Shown: positions 33,989-43,745, counted from the stretch's first letter. The stretch is DNA of 64,000 nucleotides from a bacterium (GCA_029558515.1 JAKQEM010000041.1:1-64000), one strand, 5' to 3'. Notes: generated from the sequence alone by a model not told the origin. Made by a program: numbers and translations.

Positions 33989-35146
33989 TTATTCCTGCAT
34001 CCTTAGCGGCATCACCAAGTGCAACAAATGATCGTTGCCCGGCAGATGGAAGACGGCCGGGTGCATGCTGTCCACCATATGAAGCGTCACCGCTTCGCCT
34101 TCCGCATGTGTGAGAAAATCGAGGAGGTACCCGGAGCTGAGTGCGATCTTCCCTTCGCTATGCAGCCCCTCCACGGCAATCGTCGCCTCGTCTTTTCCTA
34201 TGGGCGTCTGCGGCGTGGTGATCTGCACCTGCCCCGGCGTAAAGGAAAAAGTAAGCGTGTTGTTCACTTCTTTGGCGAAGTAGTGCATGCGGCGAACGGC
34301 CGTCGTCAGATCTTTGAGGGGGAGGAGTGCGGTGAGCGCATGCTCTTTCGGAATGATCTGCCGGTAATCGGGGAACGTTCCCTCGATGAGTCGGGAGAGG
34401 AGATGCGTCTCACCCACCCGCAATTCAATCTGCTGCGCACCCAGAACAACGGTCACCGGCAGCGCTTCGCTGCGCGCTCCTTCCGGCTCCGCCTCTTCGG
34501 TCGGCGTACGTTTGGGAAGCTTCTTCCCCGCGAGGAGCACTTTGAGTTCGTCGAGCACTTTCACCGGGATGATGCAGGCGAGATCTTTCGGAGCATCCGC
34601 TTTGATGGAGTATTCCGAGAGGCGATAGCTGTCCGTAGCGACGAAGACGATATGCCCGTCCTCCGCCCGCAGAGAAACGCCGGAGAGCACCGGACGCAGG
34701 CTGCTCTTGGCGGAAGCAAAGGTGACGTAATGCAGCGCATCCAACAACGTCGCGCCATCCACGGAGAAAGATCGTTCACTCTCCACCATGCTGATCGACG
34801 GATAATTGGATGCGGCTTCGCCGGAGAGAACCGTCTTTCCATGCGCCGCCCTGCAGTGCACTTGCGTTCCGTCTTTGACGGTGATCGTCACCTCCGCATC
34901 GGATGTGAATTGCGCAAAGTTGAGAATGGCTTTGGCCGGCACCGTGACCGATCCTGCGGTTTCCACGTTCGCGGGGATGGCGGTCACGATGGACAATTCC
35001 AAATCCGTCGCGCTCAGTGTGCAGCGATCATCCTTCGCCTGCAGAAGAATGTTTCCTAAAATCGGCAGCGCCTGTTGTCCACTGATCGCACGACTCGTGA
35101 GTTGCAATGCTTGTAAGAGTGAAGATGTGGAACAAGTGAACTGCAT
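33989..35146 (-). CDS. dnaN: DNA polymerase III sliding clamp (beta subunit)
   Basis: 385-residue beta clamp with three clamp domains. It starts MQFTCSTSSLLQALQLTSRA, includes LPILGNILLQA, YPSISMVESE, FVATDSYRLSEYSI and FPDYRQIIP, and ends HLVMPLRMQE, the canonical C-terminus. An insert of about 15 residues, KRTPTEEAEPEGARSE, lies in the second-to-third domain region. It encircles DNA and tethers the polymerase. It is transcribed away from the probable origin at 35.2-35.5 kb. dnaA is not in the window. Confidence 0.97.
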   Translation of the reverse strand: MQFTCSTSSLLQALQLTSRAISGQQALPILGNILLQAKDDRCTLSATDLELSIVTAIPANVETAGSVTVPAKAILNFAQFTSDAEVTITVKDGTQVHCRAAHGKTVLSGEAASNYPSISMVESERSFSVDGATLLDALHYVTFASAKSSLRPVLSGVSLRAEDGHIVFVATDSYRLSEYSIKADAPKDLACIIPVKVLDELKVLLAGKKLPKRTPTEEAEPEGARSEALPVTVVLGAQQIELRVGETHLLSRLIEGTFPDYRQIIPKEHALTALLPLKDLTTAVRRMHYFAKEVNNTLTFSFTPGQVQITTPQTPIGKDEATIAVEGLHSEGKIALSSGYLLDFLTHAEGEAVTLHMVDSMHPAVFHLPGNDHLLHLVMPLRMQE

Positions 35147-35640
35147 GATGATAAGAAGAAATGGAAAATAACTATACTGAATTCGTCATCATCATACCAC
35201 TGGCGGAAGGAGGGGCGAATGAAGGGTGATCTGTGGAAAATGGGGTGGAAAGAAAGAGGAACGTGCGTAAATCGCGCAATACCCCTTCTTGAATACATGT
35301 GGTGTGTGGGAGAGATGTGGAAAACTCGTGGAGAAAGGGGGCGGCGGCGCGCAGTGAAGCCATTTACTCTATTACCGCTGTGTGAAGCCAAAAACTATTA
35401 GACCTGTGCACAACCATCCTCTTTATGTGGAGAAGGGAAAGCCAGGGTTATCCACATTCATTGTGGATAACTTTTGTGATCGATGAGTTGGGGGGAGTTG
35501 TCCCCATATGGTGCACAGGGGCGGGAGGATGTAGGGAAAGTGATTCTTTACCGAAAATCACCGAATGCGAATGTTATATTTTTTGTTTCCTCTATTGTTT
35601 CAAATGCGACGCGCAAGGCGTGCGATAGGTGTTGATCCAA
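35147..35640. other. Probable replication origin region (oriC) next to dnaN
   Basis: No good gene in this stretch. It carries DnaA-box-like 9-mers: a perfect TTATCCACA at 35448-35456 facing TGTGGATAA at 35462-35470, TGTGCACAA at 35405-35413, and TGTGGAAAA at 35232-35240 and 35316-35324. AT-rich runs follow (about 35370-35400 and 35570-35605, possible unwinding element). Position beside dnaN is a common origin location. The origin call is inferred; no GC-skew calculation was made. Confidence 0.65.
35448..35470. promoter_or_regulatory. Head-to-head pair of perfect DnaA boxes
   Basis: TTATCCACA then five bases then TGTGGATAA, both matching the DnaA-box consensus exactly. Confidence 0.8.
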
Positions 35641-35696
35641 AAGAATACTGCCGGGAAAACTGACTTCCAGTTGCCCAAAGAGCTCATCGCAATACG

Positions 35697-35945
35697 ATGG
35701 GCTCAGGACAACGACTCCCTGAAAATCAAAAAAGAATTGGTGACCTTCTTTTTCAACTTGGCAACCTGCGGCGATATAGCCATAAAAGCATCGTGGCCTT
35801 CCTCTTGTGTGACGAGGAATTTCCCGAGGGTGCTGACAGCGAAGCGATCCATATCAATATCGTTGACGGGAAGAGACGTTCGCTCCAGAAGAGAACGGCA
35901 AATCGGATTGTTCGGGTATCGTTCGCTCGCGCGCAGCCTGGATGA
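35697..35945 (+). CDS. Doubtful small hypothetical protein (82 aa)
   Basis: 82 residues with a mixed, plausible composition (RLPENQKRIGDLLFQLGNLR, IVAFLLCDEEFPEGADSEAI, HINIVDGKRRSL). It lacks a visible ribosome binding site, signal peptide or recognised domain. An overlapping frame is also open, so this may be chance. It sits between the probable origin and the AT-rich defence-like genes and could be a remnant of a longer gene. Confidence 0.35.
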   Translation: MGSGQRLPENQKRIGDLLFQLGNLRRYSHKSIVAFLLCDEEFPEGADSEAIHINIVDGKRRSLQKRTANRIVRVSFARAQPG

Positions 35946-35975
35946 TTATCGAGAGAATGTGATTCATAAGAGAAA

Positions 35976-36992
35976 TTATCTTGTTTGCTTAATAACTTCT
36001 GCAGCAATTCCACCTGCACATTTAGAAATGGATTCAGCAACTTTTTCAATTGCCGAAAGACCAGGTGGCGAATCTTTGTGGCTTTTGCTGTCAAGTGTAA
36101 TCGAAGGGTTATAACCGACCATTTTTACAAGTTCTTCCATAAGCTGTTCTTTTATTTGTCGAGACTTGTCTGACTCATCAAGTTTTTCAACCTGAGCACG
36201 ATACCCTTCAAATGATTTTGCCATAGTTCCTTTATGTATGTATTCCTGCTGCAATCTCTTATTTTGACTATCTTTTCTGCTGGCAAAAAGTGCAATCCAA
36301 ACAAGTGGAATGAAAAAAGTCATTTTGGTAAGCAACGCAATTAATTCCTTGCCTAAATCTTCTTCAGCTTCAAAAGCAATAAAGGACCAAAATGCAACTA
36401 CAAGCATTGCTAAGATCGAAATACCAAACAAAGTAATCCACCAACCACTTTTATATTTTCCAGACTGATCTACATATGCTTTTGCAAGGCCAACAGTAGT
36501 TGCCCCCGGAAGCAACTCTGTATTTATCTTATCTGATAACTGATTGAATTTTTCTTTTTGCCCTTGCAAGTATGATTCTATCTCTTCAAGTAAGCCCGGC
36601 TCTTTTATCGTCTCTCCTGTTTTCTCATCTACTTTTTTTACACCAAAATATTTATCTTCAAATTTACCAGCTAATTTACTTATCTCTTTGAATGACTCAA
36701 CTAATTCTTCTAACTCGGTTTTAATTGAATCAGCCTGATCAGTATCTACACAAATTTCATCATATGCCTTCTGAATTTCTTCTTGCTGTATTTTTGCATC
36801 AGCAACCAGCTCTACAATTTGGTCTTTTAAGCCTCCTTTATCTTCTATCAAATCTCGTGAACTTTGTGCTTCACCAAGTAACTTTAATATTGACTCTTGG
36901 ACAGAGTGTATTTTGTTGATTCCCTGTATCGTCTTTTCAATCAGCTCTACTAGTTGCCCCCTCTTCATTCTTTTAATTGTTATTTCACTCAT
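35976..36992 (-). CDS. Coiled-coil membrane protein paired with a type IIG-like methylase
   Basis: 338 residues. The N-terminal about 180 residues are charged and predicted coiled coil (for example IVELVADAKIQQEEIQKAYD). Two transmembrane helices follow (WWITLFGISILAMLVVAFWSF and LLTKMTFFIPLVWIALFAS), then a C-terminal helical region. No catalytic motif is seen. The start MSEITIK is 16 bases after the stop of the methylase gene, so they form an operon. The gene is strongly AT-rich, unlike housekeeping genes here. A membrane partner or effector for the restriction system is an inference from position only. Confidence 0.8.
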   Translation of the reverse strand: MSEITIKRMKRGQLVELIEKTIQGINKIHSVQESILKLLGEAQSSRDLIEDKGGLKDQIVELVADAKIQQEEIQKAYDEICVDTDQADSIKTELEELVESFKEISKLAGKFEDKYFGVKKVDEKTGETIKEPGLLEEIESYLQGQKEKFNQLSDKINTELLPGATTVGLAKAYVDQSGKYKSGWWITLFGISILAMLVVAFWSFIAFEAEEDLGKELIALLTKMTFFIPLVWIALFASRKDSQNKRLQQEYIHKGTMAKSFEGYRAQVEKLDESDKSRQIKEQLMEELVKMVGYNPSITLDSKSHKDSPPGLSAIEKVAESISKCAGGIAAEVIKQTR

Positions 36993-37008
36993 AGTAGTAA
37001 TTAGGGAA

Positions 37009-40000
37009 TTATGAAAAGAGTTTTGTAACAGTCTCATCCACCTCCTTCTCCAACTTCTTTATCTCCTCTTCGTTGCCCTCGCTCGCCGCCAACTTGTGCA
37101 GTTCCTTCGATAACGTACTCAATTTCTCATGCAGCGTGTTCTTCGGATCAAACTTCGGAATGCCGACGTGCTGCATGACGGACGGAGTTCCGAATCCTCG
37201 TCCAGCGGACGAGAAAGACTTAATAAAATCACGAACCGATGTTGAATTCAGAATCGCACAAATGAAATGAGCCTCATCCTCATTGTCTGACGGAATTAAT
37301 GAAGTTGTGTGTGTTGATAAAACATTCCTATAACCAAATGTTGTTTTCTCTTGTGAAACCACGGCTGCTACAACATCACTTGCCATTCCTTTCCAAAGAA
37401 CCTTGTATTTTGCCATTGTATACGGACCTACCCCTAATACTGCGTAGAATGCACTTCTATTAGCCAATGCTTTTACAGCCTTTGAGGCTTGAACATCAAA
37501 AGCAGGTTTTAGTTTCGCCAGATACTCATACGTTCGGGGATACTCTTCTTTTAGAAATACTTCCGGTAGCGGCTCCCTTTTTTCATGATCTTGCACAAAC
37601 AAAAGATAAATACCCGATTTTGCATTCCACCTTTCAATATCTTTTCCTCTAATCGCCGGGAATAGTCGATCATTCTCCACAACCATCTCAACTTTTTGCA
37701 CCTTTGTTTTTCCTGCTTCGTTCAAGTTTTCAATGAGCGCATCGTTATTCGAGAGAACCTGCTTAACCTTAACCCAAAAAACACCGTACGGCACCGCACG
37801 TATGCCCAGAAAGGCTTTATATTTGTTGTTGCCCTTGATTCTCGTAACCGACTCATTCCCTTTCTCTGTTGTTTGCCAAGATGCAACTGATGTACCCATC
37901 GGATTCGCTTCCAGTTTCTTCTTGTTCATCATCTTCAGCGCATCTTCGTACGGCGTATCCGTCGGAATTCTTCCCACCCCTTTCTTCCTCGTCCAGACTG
38001 TATACGGCACCGGATACGTCGTCTCCTCACTGCGCTTGAGAAAAATGGCCGCCGTCTTATTCGCCGCGCCTTCGAAGGGCTGCACCGTGACGAGATCATG
38101 TGCCTGCCAGACGCGGAACTTCTCGGTCTGCCCAAGGCAAAACCTCCGGAAACCCTCGCCCGCGCCTTTGGATTTGAAGAGTTCCTGCGTAATGAGGAAC
38201 CCGAGTTTGCCGCCCTTGCGGACAAAACGGTCAAATGCCGCATACGTGAAGAGCATGGAGAAATCCTTCTCGCCGCCGCCCAGACGCGCCGCATGTCCTT
38301 TGAGTGAGAAAAGACCGTAGTTCTTCCAGAGTTCCAGCGTCGCCTGACGGTACTCGTCGGCAAGATATCCCCATCGAATCCACGGCGGATTGCCGATGAC
38401 GTAATCGAATTTACCCGCATTGGCGGGAGCGAAGACGTTTTTGAGGAACCGCGCCCAGATGCCGTTTTTACCTTCTTTCTCCAGTATCAAAAGTTGCTCG
38501 TAAAAATCCCGAACCGTCTGTTGTGACCCCGGGAGTACCAACCCTTTACTTTCCAGAATTTTCAACGCAATTTCCGTTTCTTCCTCACGCGCTACCAGCG
38601 TTTCCACTTCCTCCGCCGCCTGCTGCATCTGCAAACCCTTGTTAGCCAGCCAATGAGCGGGAATGAAAAATTCCGTGACAGATGTCTTCATGGGATAGTA
38701 GTCTCCGAAGAGTCCGGCGCTCACCTTCTTCTCCGTCGGCGAGAGGACGGAATCCGCCAAGTACACCGGAATCTCAAAATTCCTCTGTTCATGGATCAGA
38801 TCGCCAAGGGCGAAAATGTAGTTGGTGCGCGAGGCGATGACGGCAAGCGGATTCAAATCAAAGCCCCAGATGTTCTGTCCGATCGTCTTCGCGATCTCCT
38901 GCTTCGGTGCCTTGTGCTCCTTTGCCCATTCTTTCGCCCGCTGGATGGCGAGCACGAGGAACGTGCCGGAGCCGCACGAAGGATCGAGCATGCGGTCATC
39001 CAGCTTGCCCTTGTATCCCGTCTCATTCATGACGAGTTCTGCAAGCCAGTCCGGCGTGTAGTACTCGCCGAGCTTGTGTCGAATAAGTTGAGGTACGAGA
39101 TACTGATAGAGTTTCTTAAGAAGATCGCGCGCGGTCTTCGGATGGATGGTCGTCGTCGCCGGTTCGAAATCGCTCAGTTCCCGCGCCACTTCGCGCAGCG
39201 CCTCCTTGAGCGACGGCGACCAAGAGTCGAGATACCAACGGAAGAAATCCCCCTCAAGAAAGTTGGTAATGCCCCTATTCGCGAAGACGCCGCCGTTTTC
39301 TATGTCCTCAAGTTGCCGCTTCAGTTCGTCATCATCCGCATGTGCCAGCTTGGACGAAAACGACTCGCTGAGCGATGACTCCTCGTCGCGCATGGCGAGA
39401 ATTTCGATCGCGATCAGCTTCATCAGATACGCGAAGTACGTATGAACGCAGAAGAGCAATTTTTGGAACTCCGTTTTCTTCTTCACGCCGTATTTCTCCA
39501 TGAGCACCTGTGCTTCTTCATCCTGCGCCGCCGCAAATTGCTCGCCATAGACAATCCCAAAAAGCCTCTTCCACTCATTGAAGAACACTTCCGACCGCTT
39601 GCTTCCCCAATTGTCCAGCGCATCCACGAGCGCGGACACGATTTTCGAAGCCAGAGGACTGTCGGGGCCGAAGGATTCTGTGAGAGTTTCCGGAATGAGT
39701 GGCTTGCGCGAGAGGCCGCGCAGATGCATAAGGAATGTCCGCGCGCTCTCGACGTCGAACGGATACGGACCATGCCGCACGAATTCCTGTGTTTGCGCAC
39801 CGTCGCTGAATTCCACGAAGAATATCTCCTCGCCGTCGAAACCCACGCCAACGGGTCTCTCGAAGAGCGTCTTTGCATCGGCTCCCTGCACGTATCCTTC
39901 AGCCTTCAGGTACCCGTGCAACTGTTCTTCCGCGTGTTCGACGACTCCTTTTTTGCGGAAGGAGGCGGGCGGCTCGTATTCGATGATCACCTTTCCGTGA

Positions 40001-40212
40001 ATGGCGTCAGGCCGACCGCGATACTCGGATGCGGTCTTTCCCGTATGTCTCTCATAGCGCGATCCCCTGATGCCGATTGCTTCTAAAACGGGAGACAGAT
40101 GAATCTCAAATTTGAGACGGAGATCTTCTTCCGTTTTCGCTTCCCTCATGATTTCCCCGGCACTGCGAACGAGTGCGTGTACAAAGCCGCTGGATTGGTC
40201 GGCATTCTTCAT
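37009..40212 (-). CDS. Type IIG-like restriction-modification protein (N6-adenine methylase)
   Basis: 1067 residues. The N-terminal part has RGRPDAIHGKVIIEYEPP (about residues 65-82), which resembles a PD-(D/E)xK nuclease core but has a non-standard last position. A methyltransferase core follows: GEYYTPDWLAELV, motif I MLDPSCGSGTFLVLAI, motif IV YVIGNPPWIRWG. The rest is a target-recognition region of the TaqI/Eco57I type. Residues about 750-994 are encoded by visibly AT-rich DNA while the flanks are GC-rich, suggesting replacement of the specificity domain. ATG at 40212 is chosen; a TACAAT -10-like box lies about nine bases upstream, so the mRNA may be nearly leaderless. Confidence 0.88.
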   Translation of the reverse strand: MKNADQSSGFVHALVRSAGEIMREAKTEEDLRLKFEIHLSPVLEAIGIRGSRYERHTGKTASEYRGRPDAIHGKVIIEYEPPASFRKKGVVEHAEEQLHGYLKAEGYVQGADAKTLFERPVGVGFDGEEIFFVEFSDGAQTQEFVRHGPYPFDVESARTFLMHLRGLSRKPLIPETLTESFGPDSPLASKIVSALVDALDNWGSKRSEVFFNEWKRLFGIVYGEQFAAAQDEEAQVLMEKYGVKKKTEFQKLLFCVHTYFAYLMKLIAIEILAMRDEESSLSESFSSKLAHADDDELKRQLEDIENGGVFANRGITNFLEGDFFRWYLDSWSPSLKEALREVARELSDFEPATTTIHPKTARDLLKKLYQYLVPQLIRHKLGEYYTPDWLAELVMNETGYKGKLDDRMLDPSCGSGTFLVLAIQRAKEWAKEHKAPKQEIAKTIGQNIWGFDLNPLAVIASRTNYIFALGDLIHEQRNFEIPVYLADSVLSPTEKKVSAGLFGDYYPMKTSVTEFFIPAHWLANKGLQMQQAAEEVETLVAREEETEIALKILESKGLVLPGSQQTVRDFYEQLLILEKEGKNGIWARFLKNVFAPANAGKFDYVIGNPPWIRWGYLADEYRQATLELWKNYGLFSLKGHAARLGGGEKDFSMLFTYAAFDRFVRKGGKLGFLITQELFKSKGAGEGFRRFCLGQTEKFRVWQAHDLVTVQPFEGAANKTAAIFLKRSEETTYPVPYTVWTRKKGVGRIPTDTPYEDALKMMNKKKLEANPMGTSVASWQTTEKGNESVTRIKGNNKYKAFLGIRAVPYGVFWVKVKQVLSNNDALIENLNEAGKTKVQKVEMVVENDRLFPAIRGKDIERWNAKSGIYLLFVQDHEKREPLPEVFLKEEYPRTYEYLAKLKPAFDVQASKAVKALANRSAFYAVLGVGPYTMAKYKVLWKGMASDVVAAVVSQEKTTFGYRNVLSTHTTSLIPSDNEDEAHFICAILNSTSVRDFIKSFSSAGRGFGTPSVMQHVGIPKFDPKNTLHEKLSTLSKELHKLAASEGNEEEIKKLEKEVDETVTKLFS

Positions 40213-40258
40213 TTTTCGACATTGTACAGCTTTTGCATGCGCGTACCATATCCTTTGC

Positions 40259-41767
40259 ATGCCCTTTATCACAGCCTCCAAACTCTACGATTACATCCAG
40301 TGTCCGCACCGCGTCTGGCGGGATCTCAACGGTCCGCAGGAGGAAAAGAATCCGGAATCCAATTCTTTCGTCGAACTGCTGTGGGAAAAAGGAGTGAAAC
40401 ACGAAGAGAAGATTGTGGCGCATCTTGGAGAATATCTCGATCTCAGCGAAGGAACGCACGAAGAGCGTTTCTCACGGACGGTCCAGGCGATGAAAACCAA
40501 AACGCCACTGATCTATCAGGGCGTACTCATCCATGAAAATATGCTCGGGATTCCCGATCTTCTGAAAAAGTTGCCCGATGATACGTACATGCCGATCGAC
40601 ATCAAATCCGGCATGGGATTCGAAGGTGCCGACGAGGAGGAAGGAGAGGAAGGCAAACCGAAGAAACACTACGCGGTGCAGCTCTGCCTGTATAACGACC
40701 TGCTCAAGCGACTCGGATTCTGTTCGCACAGTAGCGGGCAAGTCATCGATATTCACGGTAAGACAGTGGAATATGATCTGACAGCTCTCATGGGTCCGCG
40801 GTCGAAGAAGACGTGGTGGGAGTATTACGAAGAAGTGAAGAAACATGTTGATTTTCTCCTCAAAGATCAACACAGAAACAAGCCGGCTTCGGCGGGTATT
40901 TGTAAGCTCTGCCCATGGTACAACTCCTGCAAAAAGTGGTGTGAAGAAACGAAAGACCTTACAAGCGTCTTTTACCTCGGCAGAAGCAATCGCGACAGAA
41001 TCAATGAAGACCTCTTGATCGAAAACCTTGATGAATTCATCGGGTTGGATGTTGCAGGAGTCATGAAACAGAAAGAGGAGGAAAAGAGAGCGGGCAATAC
41101 GGAATTCCTGTACCGAATCGGGGAAGACAGCCTTGCCAAAGCGCTCCGTCGCGCAATCATCCTCCACCAAACAAAAAAGCCCGTCGCATACGGAACCATG
41201 GATTTCCCGCAGGTAAGCCATGAGCTCTTCTTCGATATCGAGGACGATCCAACGCAGGATTTCGTGTATCTGCACGGCGTGTATGAGCGCGCCGGAAAAA
41301 ACGAACGTTTCGTACACTTCACGGCTACGGAACTTTCTGAAGAAGAAGAAAAGCGTGTGTGGCAGGAATTCTGGAGTTACATTTCATCGCTCCCACAGGA
41401 TGATTTCGCCGTTTACTACTACTCTCATCACGAAGAGACAACATACAAGAGGCTGCAGAAACGGTATTCCGATGTCATCAGTGCCGAAGCAGTAGAACAG
41501 TTCTTCGATCATCCGCATGTGGTCGATCTCTACGATACGGTGCAGAAGAAAACCGACTGGCCGATTGGGAGCTACTCCCTAAAAGCTCTCGCGACGTATT
41601 TAGGCTTCTCGTGGAGAGATGAAACTCCATCGGGTGCGCTGTCCATTCAGTGGTTCAATACGTATCTCGAATCAAAAGATGATGCGATTTTAAAGAGGCT
41701 CCTTGAATACAACGAAGATGACTGCAAAGCGACGATGGTGCTCAAAGACGCATTGGAAAGATTATAA
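40259..41767 (+). CDS. RecB-family nuclease (TM0106-like, RNase H-fold C-terminus)
   Basis: 502 residues. It starts MPFITASKLYDYIQCPHRVWRD, the usual opening of TM0106-family RecB-like nucleases. The N-terminal nuclease part has GIPDLLKK and MPIDIKSGMGF (catalytic Asp and D-x-K), then a Cys cluster CKLCPWYNSCKKWC that could bind an Fe-S cluster as in Cas4/AddB-type nucleases. The C-terminal half has a ribonuclease H-like domain with FFDIEDDP, AVYYYSHHEE and LLEYNEDDCKAT acidic motifs. It is divergent from the methylase gene with 46 bases between. Defence or DNA repair are both possible. Confidence 0.88.
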   Translation: MPFITASKLYDYIQCPHRVWRDLNGPQEEKNPESNSFVELLWEKGVKHEEKIVAHLGEYLDLSEGTHEERFSRTVQAMKTKTPLIYQGVLIHENMLGIPDLLKKLPDDTYMPIDIKSGMGFEGADEEEGEEGKPKKHYAVQLCLYNDLLKRLGFCSHSSGQVIDIHGKTVEYDLTALMGPRSKKTWWEYYEEVKKHVDFLLKDQHRNKPASAGICKLCPWYNSCKKWCEETKDLTSVFYLGRSNRDRINEDLLIENLDEFIGLDVAGVMKQKEEEKRAGNTEFLYRIGEDSLAKALRRAIILHQTKKPVAYGTMDFPQVSHELFFDIEDDPTQDFVYLHGVYERAGKNERFVHFTATELSEEEEKRVWQEFWSYISSLPQDDFAVYYYSHHEETTYKRLQKRYSDVISAEAVEQFFDHPHVVDLYDTVQKKTDWPIGSYSLKALATYLGFSWRDETPSGALSIQWFNTYLESKDDAILKRLLEYNEDDCKATMVLKDALERL

Positions 41768-42157
41768 TGGTCGCTCCTTCAATCTACTCAAAAAGTTGCT
41801 TTTCGCCCGAAACCACAAAATGGCGAAAAGTTATGAGAGAATGGAGGAATGGATGCTACCGTCGCTGTCGGTCCCTTCTGCGGTCACGGAAATTTCCGTA
41901 GTTCGGTCTTGTCGGCATACATTCGCATTCATCAGTGTGGAGTAATCCGGCACATTGTGAATGAACATCTTGGGTTCCATCACCCAATGTGTCATCTTTT
42001 TGATGAGCTTCGCGCAGTACATCTTCTATTTCTCTCTCACAAAGAAGCAATTGACCCATGGCAGCAGGGGAAACAGAGCAGATGACAAAACTCTACTACC
42101 CCCTCCCCCTTGTCCACCCTTTTTGCTTTGCACCCCGCCGGTGCTTTTTCCTATCCC
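41768..42157. other. Gene-poor stretch after the RecB-like gene
   Basis: No confident gene. A hairpin (cttttcgcc 41799-41807 with ggcgaaaag 41822-41830) lies just after the RecB-like gene and could end transcription. A 67-codon minus-strand frame (41856-42059, with several Cys) is open but has no supporting signal. The last bases form a C-rich heptamer array over the next gene's stop. Confidence 0.5.
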
Positions 42158-42185
42158 CTACACCCCCCTCCTGTACCCCTCCCTC
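42151..42185. repeat. heptamer array over the GlmU-like gene stop
   Basis: Units ctatccc, ctacacc, cccctcc, tgtaccc, ctccctc. The complement of the TAG stop (42158-42160) begins the second unit. Confidence 0.65.
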
Positions 42186-43453
42186 CCCTCCGGCCGGGGA
42201 GCGCGCGCCGTATTGGGAGACGTTACCAGGCGACCGTCTTTCATGCGGGCGAAAACGGAGTCGGGGAGATCATGCTCAATGAGGCAGCCGCTGCTCACGA
42301 AGGTTCCTCTGCCGATCTTCACGCCGGGATTGAGTGCCGCGGAAATACCGATGCGTACATCGGAGCCGATGATTGCGCCGAGCTTCGTCGTGCCCGTCGT
42401 CATCTTCTCCTCTCCGACGGTCGACGTGATCTCCGCTTCATCCAATCGTAAGTTGCCCGTCACCGTTCCCGCGCCAAACGATACGTTCTCCCCGATGACG
42501 GAATCACCCAGGTACGTCGAATGCGTCCAGACGTGATCCGCCAGAATCGAACTCTTCACTTCCGTGGCAAAACCGATCACACAGTCATTGCCGATGGAGC
42601 TGCCCCGCACCAGCGCGTTATTGCCGATGATCGTCCGATCACCGATGACGCAGGGTCCCTTGATGCAGGCAAACGGCAGGACGCGCACCCCCTCTCCGAT
42701 CACCACATTTCCCTCAATGACGGCCGTCGGGTGGATGGTCGCGGTGGGATGGATGGTCCGGCCCTTCACAGAATCGAGCACATGAGGGAGGAGGGACAGG
42801 AGGTGCCACGGGTACTTCACCGCCTGCCAGAAGCCCTCGTAAGGAACGGCACTGTAGTGTTTGTCGGGAAACAGCTTCGCCAGTGCCTGCTCGTACCCGT
42901 CGTCCGTCGCAGTATCGATGTCCTGCAATGCCCGGAAGAGCGCGGTGGAATCTTTGTGGTAGTGGCAGACGATGTTCACCAAATCGCTCGGCTCGTTTCC
43001 TTCCCCCGGTTTCTCCACAATGCCTGTGATGCGGTTTGCACTTGTCGAGAGGTAGCCACCGGGGAAATAGCGCGTGACGCGTTGCGCCAACATCGCTCCG
43101 TCCGCTTTCTTCCCCGCTTCCACCGTCGCCCGGTATGCGGATGCGTCAATGACGTCATTGCTGCTGACCAGCAGAATGTCCTCGCCGGGGATTTGCGGCA
43201 GCGCGGACAGGAGCGCACCGCGCATGCCCAGCTCCAACTGTTCCTGCTCGATGGTCTGCAGCTTTGGGAAGGAGGACCGAACTGCGTGCACGTTATGCTT
43301 CCCTCCCACGACGATGATGTCGTCGCACCCCGCCTCCTTCAGCCGGCCGATGATGTGCGCAAGCAGCGACTTCCCGCAGACGGGAAACAGCGCTTTTTCA
43401 TGGAGCGGCCAGAATCGCCGGCTTCTGCCCGCGACGAGGAGGAGGGTCTTCAT
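42158..43453 (-). CDS. GlmU-like sugar-1-phosphate nucleotidyltransferase with left-handed beta-helix
   Basis: 431 residues. The N-terminal nucleotidyltransferase domain (about 1-225) starts MKTLLLVAGRSRRFWPLHEK, with the signature loop altered from the usual G-x-G-T-R-(L/M) to AGRSRRFWPL, and has KALFPVCGKSLLAHII and SSNDVIDA. The C-terminal left-handed beta-helix (about 240-400) shows hexapeptide steps such as TIHPTAVIEGNVVIGEG and VIGDRTIIGNNALVRGSSIG. This is the architecture of GlmU and GlmU-like enzymes that make UDP- or dTDP-sugars. The atypical signature leaves the substrate open. Start ATG at 43453, preceded by a heptamer array. Confidence 0.85.
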   Translation of the reverse strand: MKTLLLVAGRSRRFWPLHEKALFPVCGKSLLAHIIGRLKEAGCDDIIVVGGKHNVHAVRSSFPKLQTIEQEQLELGMRGALLSALPQIPGEDILLVSSNDVIDASAYRATVEAGKKADGAMLAQRVTRYFPGGYLSTSANRITGIVEKPGEGNEPSDLVNIVCHYHKDSTALFRALQDIDTATDDGYEQALAKLFPDKHYSAVPYEGFWQAVKYPWHLLSLLPHVLDSVKGRTIHPTATIHPTAVIEGNVVIGEGVRVLPFACIKGPCVIGDRTIIGNNALVRGSSIGNDCVIGFATEVKSSILADHVWTHSTYLGDSVIGENVSFGAGTVTGNLRLDEAEITSTVGEEKMTTGTTKLGAIIGSDVRIGISAALNPGVKIGRGTFVSSGCLIEHDLPDSVFARMKDGRLVTSPNTARAPRPEGREGYRRGV

Positions 43454-43462
43454 GGGGGGAGT

Positions 43463-43497
43463 ATAATGGATAATGAGCAATGGATAATGGATAATAT
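43463..43497. repeat. heptamer array upstream of the GlmU-like gene
   Basis: Units ataatgg, ataatga, gcaatgg, ataatgg, ataatat, starting nine bases from the start codon. The rest of the space to 43745 shows no gene or RNA that I can support. Confidence 0.8.
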
Positions 43498-43745
43498 GGG
43501 AAGAAGGTTGCAGAGCCCCCGTGCGGAAGTGGATGGACACGACTGCTGCCACAACGGTGTCGGAAGTAACGAATTGGCTTATTTACCTTTGGGAAGCCAG
43601 GCTACAGGGCTCAATTCCGATGGTGATCCGGAAGAGCCAAAGCGTCAGCGGCGCAAGCTTCGAAGTCGTCTCCTCATCTCAGCCGAATGGCGAAAATCTC
43701 AGAAACGCACAAATTGCGCTCGAGGTATTCGACATGTCCAATGAC

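Noticed and set aside
41856-42059. 67-codon minus-strand frame with several Cys
   Set aside because: No ribosome binding site, promoter or recognisable motif; kept only as a note in the gap description.
43521-43745. Plus-strand frame and possible structured RNA between the GlmU-like and MNT genes
   Set aside because: The frame runs on antisense to the MNT gene, and I could not fit a tRNA, SRP RNA or tmRNA fold.
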